DNA of 64,000 nt, from the NCBI RefSeq assembly GCF_000939975.1, contig NZ_LK391969.1, positions 2,177,953 to 2,241,952 on the forward strand, given 5' to 3'. The stretch comes from Pseudomonas saudimassiliensis (GTDB lineage: Bacteria; Pseudomonadota; Gammaproteobacteria; Pseudomonadales; Pseudomonadaceae). Position 1 is the first letter of the stretch, and each line of letters opens with the position of its first letter. Shown here in pieces: positions 17,108-26,007 of the stretch. A program made the translations under genes and the position numbers. The notes beneath the pieces were generated by a model. It was not told the DNA's origin and did no database searches. It saw only the letters and a program-made list of their open reading frames with translations.

Positions 17108-17953
17108 ATGCGAATTCATCATTTGAACTGCGGTTGCATGTGTCCGGTCGGTGGCGCGCTGTTTGATGGTTTCAGCAAGGGGCTGACGGCGAGCCTGGTC
17201 TGCCACTGCCTGTTGATCGAAACGGATAATCACGGGCTGGTGCTGGTTGACACCGGTTTTGGCACCAGCGATGTTCTTCATCCCCATCGGCGGCTGAGTC
17301 GTTTTTTTACCGTATTCAACAATATCCAGTTCGAGGAGCGGTATACGGCGCTGGCCCAGGTCCGGCAATTGGGCTTCGCTGCCGAAGACGTTCGGCATAT
17401 CGTGTTGACCCATCTGGATTTCGACCATGCCGGCGGTCTGTCCGACTTTCCCCAGGCGGTGGTCCATGTCATGCAGCGGGAAATCGATGCCGCTCGCAGC
17501 GCTGGCGGTTTCATCGGCAGCAAGCGTTATCGGGGGCAGCAATGGGCCCATGGGGTCAACTGGCAGTTCTATCAAGCTGCCGGCCAGCCCTGGCACGGGT
17601 TCGATGCCGTACGTGATCTGATCGGCCTGCCTCCCGAAATCCTGCTGATCCCCCTGGCCGGGCATACCCAGGGCCACGCGGGTATCGCCATCGACACCGG
17701 AGACAGCTGGCTGCTGCATGCGGGTGATGCCTACTTCTACCGTGGCGAAATTGGCCAGCGCGAGCGCAGCTGCACCCCGGGGCTGCGCTTCTATCAAACC
17801 ATGATGGAGGCCGACCGCCGCCAGCGCCTGGAGAACCAGCGGCGGCTGCGCGACCTATCGGTGGACCACCGCGGCGAGGTACGCATTTTCTGCAGCCATG
17901 ACGCGGTGGAGCTGGATCAGTTGCGTGCAGGCGCGGCCTCAGGTCAGGGGTAG
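17108..17953 (+). CDS. Metallo-beta-lactamase-fold hydrolase
   Basis: This 281-residue cytoplasmic protein has the MBL motif in the form THLDFDHAGG (H102, D104, D106, H107). The middle ligand His of the classic HxHxDH motif is Asp. Further ligands are the His residues in GHTQGHAG and the Asp in HAGDAYFY. The length and the early segment LLIETDNHGLVLVDTGFGT resemble the AHL-lactonase/AhlD-like branch, but the substrate is unknown. AGGAGG lies eight bases before the ATG at 17108; the ATG at 17102 is too close to that site. It converges on, and overlaps by ten bases, the ABC exporter gene. Confidence 0.88.
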   Translation: MRIHHLNCGCMCPVGGALFDGFSKGLTASLVCHCLLIETDNHGLVLVDTGFGTSDVLHPHRRLSRFFTVFNNIQFEERYTALAQVRQLGFAAEDVRHIVLTHLDFDHAGGLSDFPQAVVHVMQREIDAARSAGGFIGSKRYRGQQWAHGVNWQFYQAAGQPWHGFDAVRDLIGLPPEILLIPLAGHTQGHAGIAIDTGDSWLLHAGDAYFYRGEIGQRERSCTPGLRFYQTMMEADRRQRLENQRRLRDLSVDHRGEVRIFCSHDAVELDQLRAGAASGQG

Positions 17954-19737
17954 TCCTCCGCCGGATCACGGTTGAAACCTTCGGCCTGCATCCGCCACAG
18001 CGCGTCGAACTCACCGCCGCGCTGACGTAGCTCCTGGGGCGTGCCCTCCTCCACCAGCCGGCCATCGCGGAGCACGACGATACGGTCGAAGGAGGCAAGC
18101 GTGGACAGCCGGTGGGCCACAGCCACCACGGTGCGGTTGTGCATCAGGTCGTTGAGCGCGATCTGGATCTCGGCCTCCGATTGGCTGTCCAGCGCCGAGG
18201 TGGCCTCGTCCAGGATCAGCAGCGGAGTATCCTTGAGGAAGGCCCGGGCGATGCCCAGGCGCTGCCGCTGCCCGCCGGACAGCATCACCCCGCGCTCCCC
18301 TACCAGGGTGTCATAGCCCTGGGGCAGCTCACGGATGAAGCCATCGCAGTAGGCCTGGCGTGCGGCGGCTATCACCTCGTCATCGGTGGCCTCCGGGCGG
18401 CCGTAGCGGATATTCTCGCGGATGCTGCGGTTGAACAGGGCCGTTTCCTGCGGCACCACGGCGATTTTGTCCCGCAGGCTGTCCTGATTGACGGTGCGAA
18501 TATCCTGGCGGTCGATGAGGATCCTGCCGTTCTGCACATCATCGAGCCGCTGGATCAGGCTGATCAGCGTGGATTTGCCGGCGCCCGACGCGCCGACGAT
18601 GCCCACTTTCTGCCCGGCCGGAATATGCAGGCTGAAATCATCGAATACCCGGCGCCCGTCGGGGTAACTGTAGCCGATATGCTCGATGCTGATTTCACCC
18701 GCTGCCAGCGCCAACTTCACCTGCGGATCATCCAGCGCGTGGGGCTGCACTATGATGCGCAGGGTGTCGTCGATGGCGCCGACCTGTTGGGTTGCATCCA
18801 CCAGCGCCAGGGCGAGGTCCCGGGAGCCATGCAGGATGCGGAAGGTCAGCGCACTGACCAACACCACGTCGCCAGCCGTCACCTGCCCGTCCAGCCACAG
18901 GGAAATCGCCCAGACCAGCATGCCCCCGGCCATCAAGGCCAGGCAGATATCGTGCAGCACCCGGGCCTTTTCCAGGTACATCCAGCTGCGCCGCTGGGCC
19001 TGCGCCTCATAGCCGATCTCATGGGCCAGGCGTTCGCTTTCCCGGTCCCGGGCGGCGAAGGCCTTGATGGTCCAGACATTGGACACCGCATCCACCAGCT
19101 CGCCGCCCACCCGTGCCGCCTGGGCGGCGAAGCGCTGGTGCTTGGAACGCCCCCGAATGCCGAAGCCGGTGATCAGCACCGCGACGATCGCCACGAAGAT
19201 CACCAGCGCCAGCGCCATGCGTGGGTCGACGGTGAGCAGCAGCACCACGGCGCCGAGAAAGTCCACCACTGGCGGGATGATCTTCCAGGCGAGACCGCCA
19301 TAGATGGCCCCCGCGGCGGCCCCCAAGGCGGAAATGCGGTTACCCAGGGAGCCGGCAAAGTGCTCGTTGAAGTAGCGCATCGGGTGGCCGGTGAGGTGGC
19401 GGAACAGATCGACGCGGATATCGACGACGCTGGCGACCACAGTGCGGCAGCCTAGCCAGCCAGCCAGGCGCCAGAGAATGTTCTCCAGCACGATCAGCCC
19501 AAGAAACAGCAGCAGCGGCGTCCAGACCGACGCCTGCCGGGTGTCCGCGGCCATGGCGTCCACCAGCAGCTTCATGCCGTATTGCACCGCCACGGCGCAG
19601 CCAGCGGCACCGATGACCAGGGCCATGAGGCCGCCGAAATGCCAGGGGCGCGTGGTCACGTAGTGCCAGAGGAAAGGGACTGTACGGTTGGGCAGGGGCG
19701 GCTCCCGGGCCGCTGAATGATTCTGCAGTACGCTCAT
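17944..19737 (-). CDS. ABC transporter, fused permease and ATPase (ABCB/MsbA-like exporter)
   Basis: This 597-residue half-transporter has an N-terminal six-helix membrane domain (residues about 25-330) and a C-terminal ATPase with Walker A GASGAGKST, signature LSGGQRQR, Walker B LLILDEATSALD and the switch His in AHRLS. Such proteins work as homodimers exporting lipids, glycolipids, peptides or drugs. The ATG overlaps the stop of the glycoside hydrolase gene by four bases, so the two are translationally coupled. The neighbouring glycosyltransferase and UDP-galactopyranose mutase suggest it exports a glycoconjugate (inference). Confidence 0.92.
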   Translation of the reverse strand: MSVLQNHSAAREPPLPNRTVPFLWHYVTTRPWHFGGLMALVIGAAGCAVAVQYGMKLLVDAMAADTRQASVWTPLLLFLGLIVLENILWRLAGWLGCRTVVASVVDIRVDLFRHLTGHPMRYFNEHFAGSLGNRISALGAAAGAIYGGLAWKIIPPVVDFLGAVVLLLTVDPRMALALVIFVAIVAVLITGFGIRGRSKHQRFAAQAARVGGELVDAVSNVWTIKAFAARDRESERLAHEIGYEAQAQRRSWMYLEKARVLHDICLALMAGGMLVWAISLWLDGQVTAGDVVLVSALTFRILHGSRDLALALVDATQQVGAIDDTLRIIVQPHALDDPQVKLALAAGEISIEHIGYSYPDGRRVFDDFSLHIPAGQKVGIVGASGAGKSTLISLIQRLDDVQNGRILIDRQDIRTVNQDSLRDKIAVVPQETALFNRSIRENIRYGRPEATDDEVIAAARQAYCDGFIRELPQGYDTLVGERGVMLSGGQRQRLGIARAFLKDTPLLILDEATSALDSQSEAEIQIALNDLMHNRTVVAVAHRLSTLASFDRIVVLRDGRLVEEGTPQELRQRGGEFDALWRMQAEGFNRDPAEDYP

Positions 19738-20882
19738 GGGCTGCTGGTCAGGATGGCGGGTTCGGTGTGGGGATTGAAGCGCACCTGCTGCGCTTGCAAT
19801 TCGTCTGCCAGCCCTTGGTGCAGCGGGCGTTCGCCGTTGGCATCGGGGAAGCCGAACAAACCCACCGGGCAGTGACGGTCATCGGTCCAACCGGGATAAT
19901 CCACCACGGGATAGAGACAGATGCCCTCCACCGGCACGCCTTGCTGCATCGCCAGCCATACCTGCTCACTCACATAGTGCAGCCAGTCGCCACGCACATC
20001 CCCTTCGGCCCCTGTTTCGGCGACCAGCAACGGGCGGCGATACCGATGGTGGATCTCCGCGAGGATACCGCGGAACGGCCGGTAATCCGGGCTGTTGCGC
20101 TCGATTGGCGGCCCGTTCAGATACCACTGGTTATCCGAGTAATAGTTGACCCCGACGATATCCAGGTATTCCGGTCCCCCGCCGAGCCCCGGCCAGAGTG
20201 TGCCGCACAGCATATCCCAGGCCTGGAACTGGGACAGGCGGAAATCCTCGGCCTCGCGCACCGGGCCCGGCCGGTCGTTGGGCGCCACCACGTGGATGGC
20301 CGGATCCACTTGCACGAAACGGGCCCGCGGGTCGACCTCCCGTATGGCGTCGATGGCGGCAATGGTGGCGCGCACCAGTTGATGCTTGAGCTCGAAGCCG
20401 CGGCCCCTTGCCATCGGGTTGAAGTAGGCGACGTCGCCACCCGCCCAGGACCAGAAGGAAATTTCGTTCAATGGCGAGTAGAACGGCACCCGGTCACTCT
20501 CATCCTTGACCAACTGCGCCACCGCTGCGGCATAGCGGGCAAAATGCTCGACAAAGCCCGGGCGCCAGATATCGATGTGATCTGGCCAGCCGTAGTGGCA
20601 CAGATCCCAGATGATCTGGCTACCCTGCCGCTCTGCGGCCTGCAGCATCGGCAGGAAGCTCGACCAGTCATACTGCCCCGGCGTCGGCTCGATCAGGTGC
20701 CAGCGCAGCCCGTCGCGGATGCTGCGCAGGCCGTGCTGGCGCAGCAGCGCGTAATCCTGTTCGGCCCACTGTTCATGACCGGTCACGTCGATCAGGTCCA
20801 GCCGTCGCCCATCGCTGCGCCGGTGGTTCGAGCACTCGAAGCCGCCGAGAAAAAAACTGTCAAACAGACTCGCTTGGTGCAT
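19734..20882 (-). CDS. Clan A-type glycoside hydrolase (GH1-like), function unresolved
   Basis: This 382-residue protein has no signal peptide. It looks like a (beta/alpha)8 retaining glycosidase: likely acid/base E140 in YSPLNEISF and nucleophile E289 in LLVAETGAEG, with a GH1-like beginning FLGGFECSNH and WHLIEPTPGQYDW. It is shorter than true GH1 beta-glucosidases (about 450 residues) and the rest is divergent. It lies between glf and the ABC gene: 25 bases after glf, four-base overlap with the exporter. A role in trimming or remodelling the glycan made by this operon is plausible, and it may also be a non-catalytic or transferase-like relative. Confidence 0.8.
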   Translation of the reverse strand: MHQASLFDSFFLGGFECSNHRRSDGRRLDLIDVTGHEQWAEQDYALLRQHGLRSIRDGLRWHLIEPTPGQYDWSSFLPMLQAAERQGSQIIWDLCHYGWPDHIDIWRPGFVEHFARYAAAVAQLVKDESDRVPFYSPLNEISFWSWAGGDVAYFNPMARGRGFELKHQLVRATIAAIDAIREVDPRARFVQVDPAIHVVAPNDRPGPVREAEDFRLSQFQAWDMLCGTLWPGLGGGPEYLDIVGVNYYSDNQWYLNGPPIERNSPDYRPFRGILAEIHHRYRRPLLVAETGAEGDVRGDWLHYVSEQVWLAMQQGVPVEGICLYPVVDYPGWTDDRHCPVGLFGFPDANGERPLHQGLADELQAQQVRFNPHTEPAILTSSP

Positions 20883-20907
20883 CCAGATTCCTCTTGTGCG
20901 TTGCCGT

Positions 20908-22164
20908 CTAGATACCCTGTTTTACCAGACTACGGGACGACGCCTCGTCCGTACCGGCCCGGGCGCGCTCCTCGATACGCTTGTACAGCGCCAGCGCCTG
21001 GCCAACCACCTGATCCATGTTGTAGTACTTGTAGGTGCCAAGCCGGCCGAGGAAGGTGACATCCTCCAGGCTGTCGGCCAACTGCTGATAACGCTTGTAC
21101 AGCTCGGCGTTTTCCGGGCGCGGCACCGGGTAGTAGGGGTCGCCCTGATCGGAGGGATACTCATAGGTGATGCTGGTCTTGGGGTGCACCTGCCCGGTCA
21201 TGTGCTTGTATTCGCTGATCCGCGTATAGGGCACGCTCTCGTCCGGGTAGTTGACCACGGCCACCGACTGGAAATGCTCCTGATCCAGGCTGACGTGCTT
21301 GAACTGGAGGGAGCGGTACGGCAGTTTGCCGAAGCGGTAGTCGAAAAACTCGTCGATGGGGCCGCAGTAGACCAGATGGTCGTAGTCGACTTCGTTACGG
21401 ATTTCCCGGTAGTCGGTATTGAGCATGACCTTGATGTTCGGATGCGCGAGCATCCGCTCGAACATTCGGGTATAGCCATGCTTGGGCATCTGCTGGAAGG
21501 TGTCGGTGAAATAACGGTCATCGGTGTTGGTGCGGGTCGGCACCCGGGAGGTGACCATCTTGTCCAGTTGCGAAGGGTCCAGCCCCCACTGCTTGCGGGT
21601 ATAGCCGCGGAAGAACTTCTGGTACAGCTCGCTGCCGATCTGGTTGATGACCACATCCTCACTGGTACGGATATGCTCCACCGGCTCCGCGCGGCTGGCC
21701 AGGAACGCCTCCGCGTCAGCCTCGCTGGCCAGGTCCAGTGCGTAGAGCTTGTTCAGCGTGGTGCGGTTGATCGGGATCGGCAGTTGCTGCCCGTCGACCT
21801 CGGCCAGCACCCGGTGTTCGTAGGGACGCCACTCGGTGAAGCGCGACAGGTAATCGACAATGCGCTGGGAGTTGGTATGGAAGATATGGGGTCCGTAGCG
21901 GTGGATGAGGACCCCGGCATCGTCATGGTAATCGTAGGCATTGCCACCAATGTGCGGACGGCGATCCACCACCAGCACCCGCTTGTTCAGCCCGCTGGCC
22001 AGTCGCTCGGCCAGCACGCTGCCGGCGAACCCCGCGCCGACCACCAGATAATCGAAGCCGCGACTGCGCACCGGTACGGGTTCCTTGAGCACACCCGGAA
22101 AGTGCGTGGGGGAAAGACCCGACAGTGAATCATGACCGTTACCGCGCATGGTTACATTGCCCAT
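20908..22164 (-). CDS. glf: UDP-galactopyranose mutase
   Basis: Glf is an FAD enzyme that converts UDP-galactopyranose to UDP-galactofuranose, the donor for Galf-containing glycans. The 418 residues include the dinucleotide motif FDYLVVGAGFAGSVLAERLA near residue 38, HIGGNAYDYHD, RYGPHIFHTNSQ, FFRGYTRKQWG and VPTRTNTDDRYFTD with its conserved Arg, and the C-terminal FLGRLGTYKYYNMDQVVGQAL. It carries an N-terminal extension of about 35 residues compared with typical Glf. GGAG lies eight bases before the ATG at 22164, which overlaps the end of the glycosyltransferase gene by 13 bases. The mutase implies Galf in a surface or secreted product. Confidence 0.95.
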   Translation of the reverse strand: MGNVTMRGNGHDSLSGLSPTHFPGVLKEPVPVRSRGFDYLVVGAGFAGSVLAERLASGLNKRVLVVDRRPHIGGNAYDYHDDAGVLIHRYGPHIFHTNSQRIVDYLSRFTEWRPYEHRVLAEVDGQQLPIPINRTTLNKLYALDLASEADAEAFLASRAEPVEHIRTSEDVVINQIGSELYQKFFRGYTRKQWGLDPSQLDKMVTSRVPTRTNTDDRYFTDTFQQMPKHGYTRMFERMLAHPNIKVMLNTDYREIRNEVDYDHLVYCGPIDEFFDYRFGKLPYRSLQFKHVSLDQEHFQSVAVVNYPDESVPYTRISEYKHMTGQVHPKTSITYEYPSDQGDPYYPVPRPENAELYKRYQQLADSLEDVTFLGRLGTYKYYNMDQVVGQALALYKRIEERARAGTDEASSRSLVKQGI

Positions 22165-23336
22165 TTCATTTTCTCCATCATCAAGCTCCAGGTGTGATCC
22201 CAGGACATATCGCCGAGGACTGAATCAGCCGCAGTGAGGAAGCGATCGCGGTCGGCTGCCGCCGCCAGTGCCTGTTCCGCTGCGGTAACGAATTCGGCCG
22301 GGGTGGCGGCAATGTGCACCACCTCGGTATCGCCATAGGTACGCACCACATCGCGGATCGGCGTGGACACCACGGGGCAGCCGCCGGCAAGGTATTCCGG
22401 GGTCTTGGTGGGGCTGATAAAGCGGGTCGACTCGTTCAACGCGAAGGGCATGATCGCCACATCCCAGCTGGACAGGTACGCCGGCAGCTCCTCGTAGGTC
22501 CGGGCCCCGGGATAATGCAGGTTGGCGCGCTGAGGCAGCGCTGCCGGATCGATCTTGACCACCGGGCCGACCAGCACTATGTGCCAGTCGGGGCGCAGCT
22601 GGGCGACCTGGTCCAGCAATTCGATATCCAGGCGCTCGTCGATCACGCCATAGAAACCCAAGCGCGGCTTGGGAATGGGCTGCATGTCCTGCGGCTCGTC
22701 CTGGCGCGCCCTGGCCCTGGCAAAGTGGTCGATATCGACACTGCTCGGAAAGGCGTGGACGTTATCGTGCAGGGCCTTCTTGGCTTCCCATAGGCTGTAG
22801 CCGCCGGTAAATACCAGGTCCGCCCGTTGCAGCAGGGCCTGCTCCCGCTCGACCAGTTCCGGCGGCGCGCCGCGAAAGGCCGACAGCTCATCCATGCAGT
22901 CATAGACGATCAGGGACGCCGGCAGGTGCCCGGCGATATCCAGGGCCATGGGGGTGTAGAACCAGAGCATGGGACTGTCGACCTGCAGCCTTGCCAGGTA
23001 GTCATCCAGCATGGCGCGCTGCAATGCCCGGGCGGCTTCGCCCTGGCATTCCTCGGGCAGCCGCGGGATCAGCACCTGCACCCCGTTCTCCTCGCTGCGC
23101 ACCTCGAGTCGCGGCTGGCCGTCTTCGCTGGGAATCGGCTCCTCAAAGAACAAGACGTTGAACTCCCGGGCAAACCGCGACATCAGGTGTTGCGGCCGCT
23201 GATACACGAAACTCCAGCGCAGGTGGGACAGGACGAGCAAGGTCGGGCGCTGCCGATCGAATGCGAGCTCGCCGGGCGGCAGCCGCGGCTCGCGGGATTT
23301 ACCGATGTCGTACTGGAAGGGTCCTGCCCAGCTCAT
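22152..23336 (-). CDS. Glycosyltransferase, GT-B fold (family 1/4 type)
   Basis: This roughly 394-residue cytoplasmic glycosyltransferase has an N-terminal Rossmann half with VLSHLRWSFVYQRPQHLMSRFA and LIVYDCMDELSAFRGAPPELVEREQ. The C-terminal nucleotide-sugar half has YPGARTYEELPAYLSSWDVAIMPFALNESTRFISPTKTPEYLAGGCPVVSTPI. The E-x7-E-like SPTKTPEYLAGG segment matches GT4 enzymes. The start at 23336 has GAGGTG about nine bases upstream; an ATG at 23360 is possible. It is first in the glycosyltransferase-glf-GH-ABC operon, all on one strand with overlaps or very short gaps. Whether it uses UDP-Galf is inference. Confidence 0.9.
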   Translation of the reverse strand: MSWAGPFQYDIGKSREPRLPPGELAFDRQRPTLLVLSHLRWSFVYQRPQHLMSRFAREFNVLFFEEPIPSEDGQPRLEVRSEENGVQVLIPRLPEECQGEAARALQRAMLDDYLARLQVDSPMLWFYTPMALDIAGHLPASLIVYDCMDELSAFRGAPPELVEREQALLQRADLVFTGGYSLWEAKKALHDNVHAFPSSVDIDHFARARARQDEPQDMQPIPKPRLGFYGVIDERLDIELLDQVAQLRPDWHIVLVGPVVKIDPAALPQRANLHYPGARTYEELPAYLSSWDVAIMPFALNESTRFISPTKTPEYLAGGCPVVSTPIRDVVRTYGDTEVVHIAATPAEFVTAAEQALAAAADRDRFLTAADSVLGDMSWDHTWSLMMEKMKWAM

Positions 23337-23625
23337 GAATATGCACCTCGTCGTACTCATGGGGCCTATGGAGTCCTTTCCAGACGCACACGATCAGGTC
23401 ATCCGAGAAGCCGGAAGCTCTGCTACAGAATTGCTTATATGTATTCTCGGGAGTCCCTGGAGAAGCCCGCACAGCCCTGCGCGGGAGTCAAGAAAGGGGG
23501 GAAATGTCACCACCCAGATTTATTGACGCAGCCAGAACGCATTCGGTTCAGACTTTCTACGGTGCTTGTTTGCAGCTCTGCTACCATCCCCACGTGATCG
23601 AGCACACCCAGCCAAAGGCATACCG

Positions 23626-24021
23626 ATGAAGCATTGCAAGGTTCTACCCCTCCTGGTACTGCTGGCCAGTTGCAGCAGCGCCGACGAGTCCACCACAGAT
23701 TGCAGTGATGCCCTGACCACCCAGCAGATCAACGCCTGCACCGGGGCGCAACAGGAGCAGACCGAAGCCCGGCTCAATGCGGTATACCAGCAGCTCATGG
23801 ACCAGCTGGCAGCGCCGGATGCGGGCCTGGACAATGCCAAGGCGGTACAGGGACAGGTACGGGCGGCCCAGCGCCTGTGGCTGGCCTATCGCAAGGCTGA
23901 CTGTGACGCGCAGTTTTCCCTGTACGCCGGTGGCAGTATCCGCACCGCTGTGTACCTCAATTGCATGGAGGCCAGGGCTGCCCAGCGCATTACCGAGCTG
24001 GAGGCGTATTTTCCCTACTGA
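23626..24021 (+). CDS. LprI/DUF1311-domain lipoprotein
   Basis: This 131-residue protein has a lipoprotein signal (MKHCKVLPLLVLLASC, lipobox LLASC) and a mature DUF1311 domain: paired Cys, QTEARLNAVYQQLMDQL, and the hallmark AAQRLWLAYRKADCDAQFSLYAGGSIRTAVYLNCMEARAAQRITEL. Relatives include LprI-type lysozyme inhibitors and many periplasmic stress proteins. Lysozyme inhibition here is only a family-based possibility. The ATG at 23626 is preferred to an in-frame start at 23566 because it begins the signal peptide and AAAGG precedes it. Confidence 0.88.
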   Translation: MKHCKVLPLLVLLASCSSADESTTDCSDALTTQQINACTGAQQEQTEARLNAVYQQLMDQLAAPDAGLDNAKAVQGQVRAAQRLWLAYRKADCDAQFSLYAGGSIRTAVYLNCMEARAAQRITELEAYFPY

Positions 24022-24100
24022 GCGGAGCTGCGCGCATCGATTGACGGCGCTCCCATGACAGCAGATCATTCCTGCCTGACTGTAACCAGGGATACGCAAC

Positions 24101-24982
24101 ATGTTTGACAATGTGGATTGGCTGCCGGACAACTTCGTCATTTCCGACGGCGTTTTGAGCCTGCTGGCGAGCTCGCTCATCCTGATCGTGACGGTGGTCA
24201 TCCTGCGGGCACTGACCACCCGCTTCATCCAGCGCACGGTGAATTCACCCGAATTGCGTGGCCGCTGGCTGGTCAATTCGCGCAACGGCTTCCTGCTGCT
24301 GTTGCTGCTCGGTCTGGTGATGATCTGGGGCGAGGAGCTGCGGACCCTGGCGCTGTCCATCGTCGCCATCGCGGTGGCCTTCGTGGTCGCGACCAAGGAG
24401 TTGATCCTGTGCTTTACCGGCTCGCTGCTCAAGAGTGGTTCACGCTCCTTTGTGCTCGGCGATCGGATCCAGATCAAGGATCTGCGCGGCGATGTGATCG
24501 ACCAGAATCTGCTGGCCACGACCATTCTCGAGGTCGGCCCCGGCAAGCATCTGCATCAGCGCACCGGGCGCCGCATCGTCATTCCCAATGCCCTGTTCGT
24601 CTCGGAGCCGGTGATCAACGAAAGCTTCACGACCCACTACGACTTCCACGTGTTCACCGTGCCCTTCAAGCGCGAGGACAACTGGCAGGCGGCGCAACAG
24701 GCGCTGCTGGCCTCGGCTGCCCGCCATTGCGAACCCTATCTGGAGTTGGTGCGCCGCTACATGAGCAAGATCGGCAACCAGCGCGGCCTGATGATGCCCT
24801 CGGTCGACCCCCGGGTGACCATCCAGGTCCCGGTCGCCGGTGAAATCCACCTGACGGTACGGATTCCGGCCAAGGCCGGTGAGCGCAACTTCATCGAACA
24901 GGCCATTCTCACCGAAGTATTCTCCGAGAACGATTTTTCCCGCCGCCGCGAACCGGCGGAGCAGCCAGTTGCGGCCGACTGA
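24101..24982 (+). CDS. Small mechanosensitive channel (MscS family)
   Basis: This 293-residue inner-membrane channel subunit is expected to open under hypo-osmotic stress. It has hydrophobic segments near residues 17-37, 63-82 and 84-110. The last is an amphipathic pore helix leading to the beta domain (SRSFVLGDRIQIKDLRGDVIDQNLLATTILEVGPG). The soluble part has the IVIPNALFVSEPVINES motif seen in MscS proteins, and a basic tail. It is a minimal MscS without sensor domains. It is followed 32 bases later by the CopD-like gene on the same strand. Confidence 0.92.
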   Translation: MFDNVDWLPDNFVISDGVLSLLASSLILIVTVVILRALTTRFIQRTVNSPELRGRWLVNSRNGFLLLLLLGLVMIWGEELRTLALSIVAIAVAFVVATKELILCFTGSLLKSGSRSFVLGDRIQIKDLRGDVIDQNLLATTILEVGPGKHLHQRTGRRIVIPNALFVSEPVINESFTTHYDFHVFTVPFKREDNWQAAQQALLASAARHCEPYLELVRRYMSKIGNQRGLMMPSVDPRVTIQVPVAGEIHLTVRIPAKAGERNFIEQAILTEVFSENDFSRRREPAEQPVAAD

Positions 24983-25014
24983 CCCGCCTGGGCGTACACC
25001 AGCAAGGAAGTGTC

Positions 25015-25458
25015 ATGTACAAATACGTATTGGTTCTGCATATCGTCTCCGCCACCCTCTGGACCGGCGGGCACCTGGTACTCGCCCTGGCGCTGCTGCC
25101 GCGCATCCTACGGGAACGGTCGCTTGCCGACCTGCTGGCCTTTGAAGGCGCCTACGAGAAATGGGGCATGGCGGCCCTGGCGACCCAGGTGGTTACCGGT
25201 CTCTGGCTGGCCCATACCCTGATACCGGATGTCAGCGCCTGGTTCGCGGGTGACAACTTCGTCACCCGACTGATATTGATGAAACTCACGCTGCTGGCCC
25301 TGACCCTGGCGATTGCCCTGGATGCCCGCATTCGGGTGATCCCCAACCTCACAGCCGATACCCTGCCGGTCATGGCCCGGCGTATCCGCCTGATTACGTT
25401 GCTCGGGGTCGCGTTCGTGGTGGTCGGTACCACTTTCCGTACCGGACCCTGGTTGTAG
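25015..25458 (+). CDS. CopD-like integral membrane protein
   Basis: This 147-residue protein is predicted to have four transmembrane helices (LVLHIVSATLWTGGHLVLALALLP, MAALATQVVTGLWLAHTL, LILMKLTLLALTLAIAL, LITLLGVAFVVVGTTF). His9 in HIVSATLWTGGH and the second His at the end of that motif resemble the CopD/DUF2269-type family, whose members bind haem or copper. No copper genes are adjacent, so the role is open. AAGGAAG is seven bases before the ATG. It is likely transcribed with mscS. Confidence 0.8.
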   Translation: MYKYVLVLHIVSATLWTGGHLVLALALLPRILRERSLADLLAFEGAYEKWGMAALATQVVTGLWLAHTLIPDVSAWFAGDNFVTRLILMKLTLLALTLAIALDARIRVIPNLTADTLPVMARRIRLITLLGVAFVVVGTTFRTGPWL

Positions 25459-25516
25459 CCGACTGACCCGCCCGGGCGGCATATCCAGGCATTCCACGGC
25501 GTGTTATGATTTCGGT

Positions 25517-25543
25517 CCAATTAGCTTGGATTCAAATCATTGG
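25517..25543. promoter_or_regulatory. Candidate MarR operator
   Basis: Two nested, nearly concentric inverted repeats cover the translation start of the marR gene: outer CCAAT (25517-25521) with ATTGG (25539-25543) and inner TTGGATTCAA (25526-25535). MarR proteins often bind such 15-20 base dyads next to their own start to self-repress. Symmetry is imperfect, so the call is tentative. Confidence 0.3.
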
Positions 25544-26007
25544 TCATACATACACCCTGCCCGCGCAACCGGTTCGGCATCCACTTCGTCATGTTGTCCC
25601 GCCTATGGCGGCGCAGCCTCGACCAGAAGATGGCCGCGGCCGGTTTCGCCGATATCAGTTGGTCGCCCCTCATCCACCTGGCCGAATCCGGTGATGGGGT
25701 CAGCCAGAAGGCCCTCGCCGCGCTGGTCGGCATCGACGGCTCCAGCCTGGTGCGGCTGTTGGACACCCTCGAGAGCCGGGGCCATATCCAGCGCTGCCCC
25801 TGCCCCGATGATCGCCGGGTCAAGCTGGTCATGCTCACCGCCGATGGACAGCAGATGGTCCACACTATCCGCGATCACCTGGAGCGTATCGAACGGGAGA
25901 TGCTGCAGGACCTGGATGATGAACAATTGCTCGCCATGCTCGGCGGCTTCGACCGCATCAAGGACCGTCTGGCGCTGATGGCCGAGAGCACCGGCCATGG
26001 GCAATAG
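25540..26007 (+). CDS. MarR-family transcriptional regulator (TTG start)
   Basis: This 155-residue winged-helix protein reads SPLIHLAESGDGVSQKALAALVGIDGSSLVRLLDTLESRGHIQRCPCPDDRRVKLVMLT, the recognition helix and wing of MarR. The long C-terminal helix follows for dimerisation. No ATG precedes the conserved first helix (FGIHFVMLSRLWRRSLDQ) in frame, so the start is most likely TTG at 25540, with an in-frame TAG just upstream. It overlaps the start of the first FUSC exporter gene by 11 bases, the standard layout where a MarR repressor controls an aromatic-acid or drug exporter. Confidence 0.88.
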   Translation: MVIHTPCPRNRFGIHFVMLSRLWRRSLDQKMAAAGFADISWSPLIHLAESGDGVSQKALAALVGIDGSSLVRLLDTLESRGHIQRCPCPDDRRVKLVMLTADGQQMVHTIRDHLERIEREMLQDLDDEQLLAMLGGFDRIKDRLALMAESTGHGQ

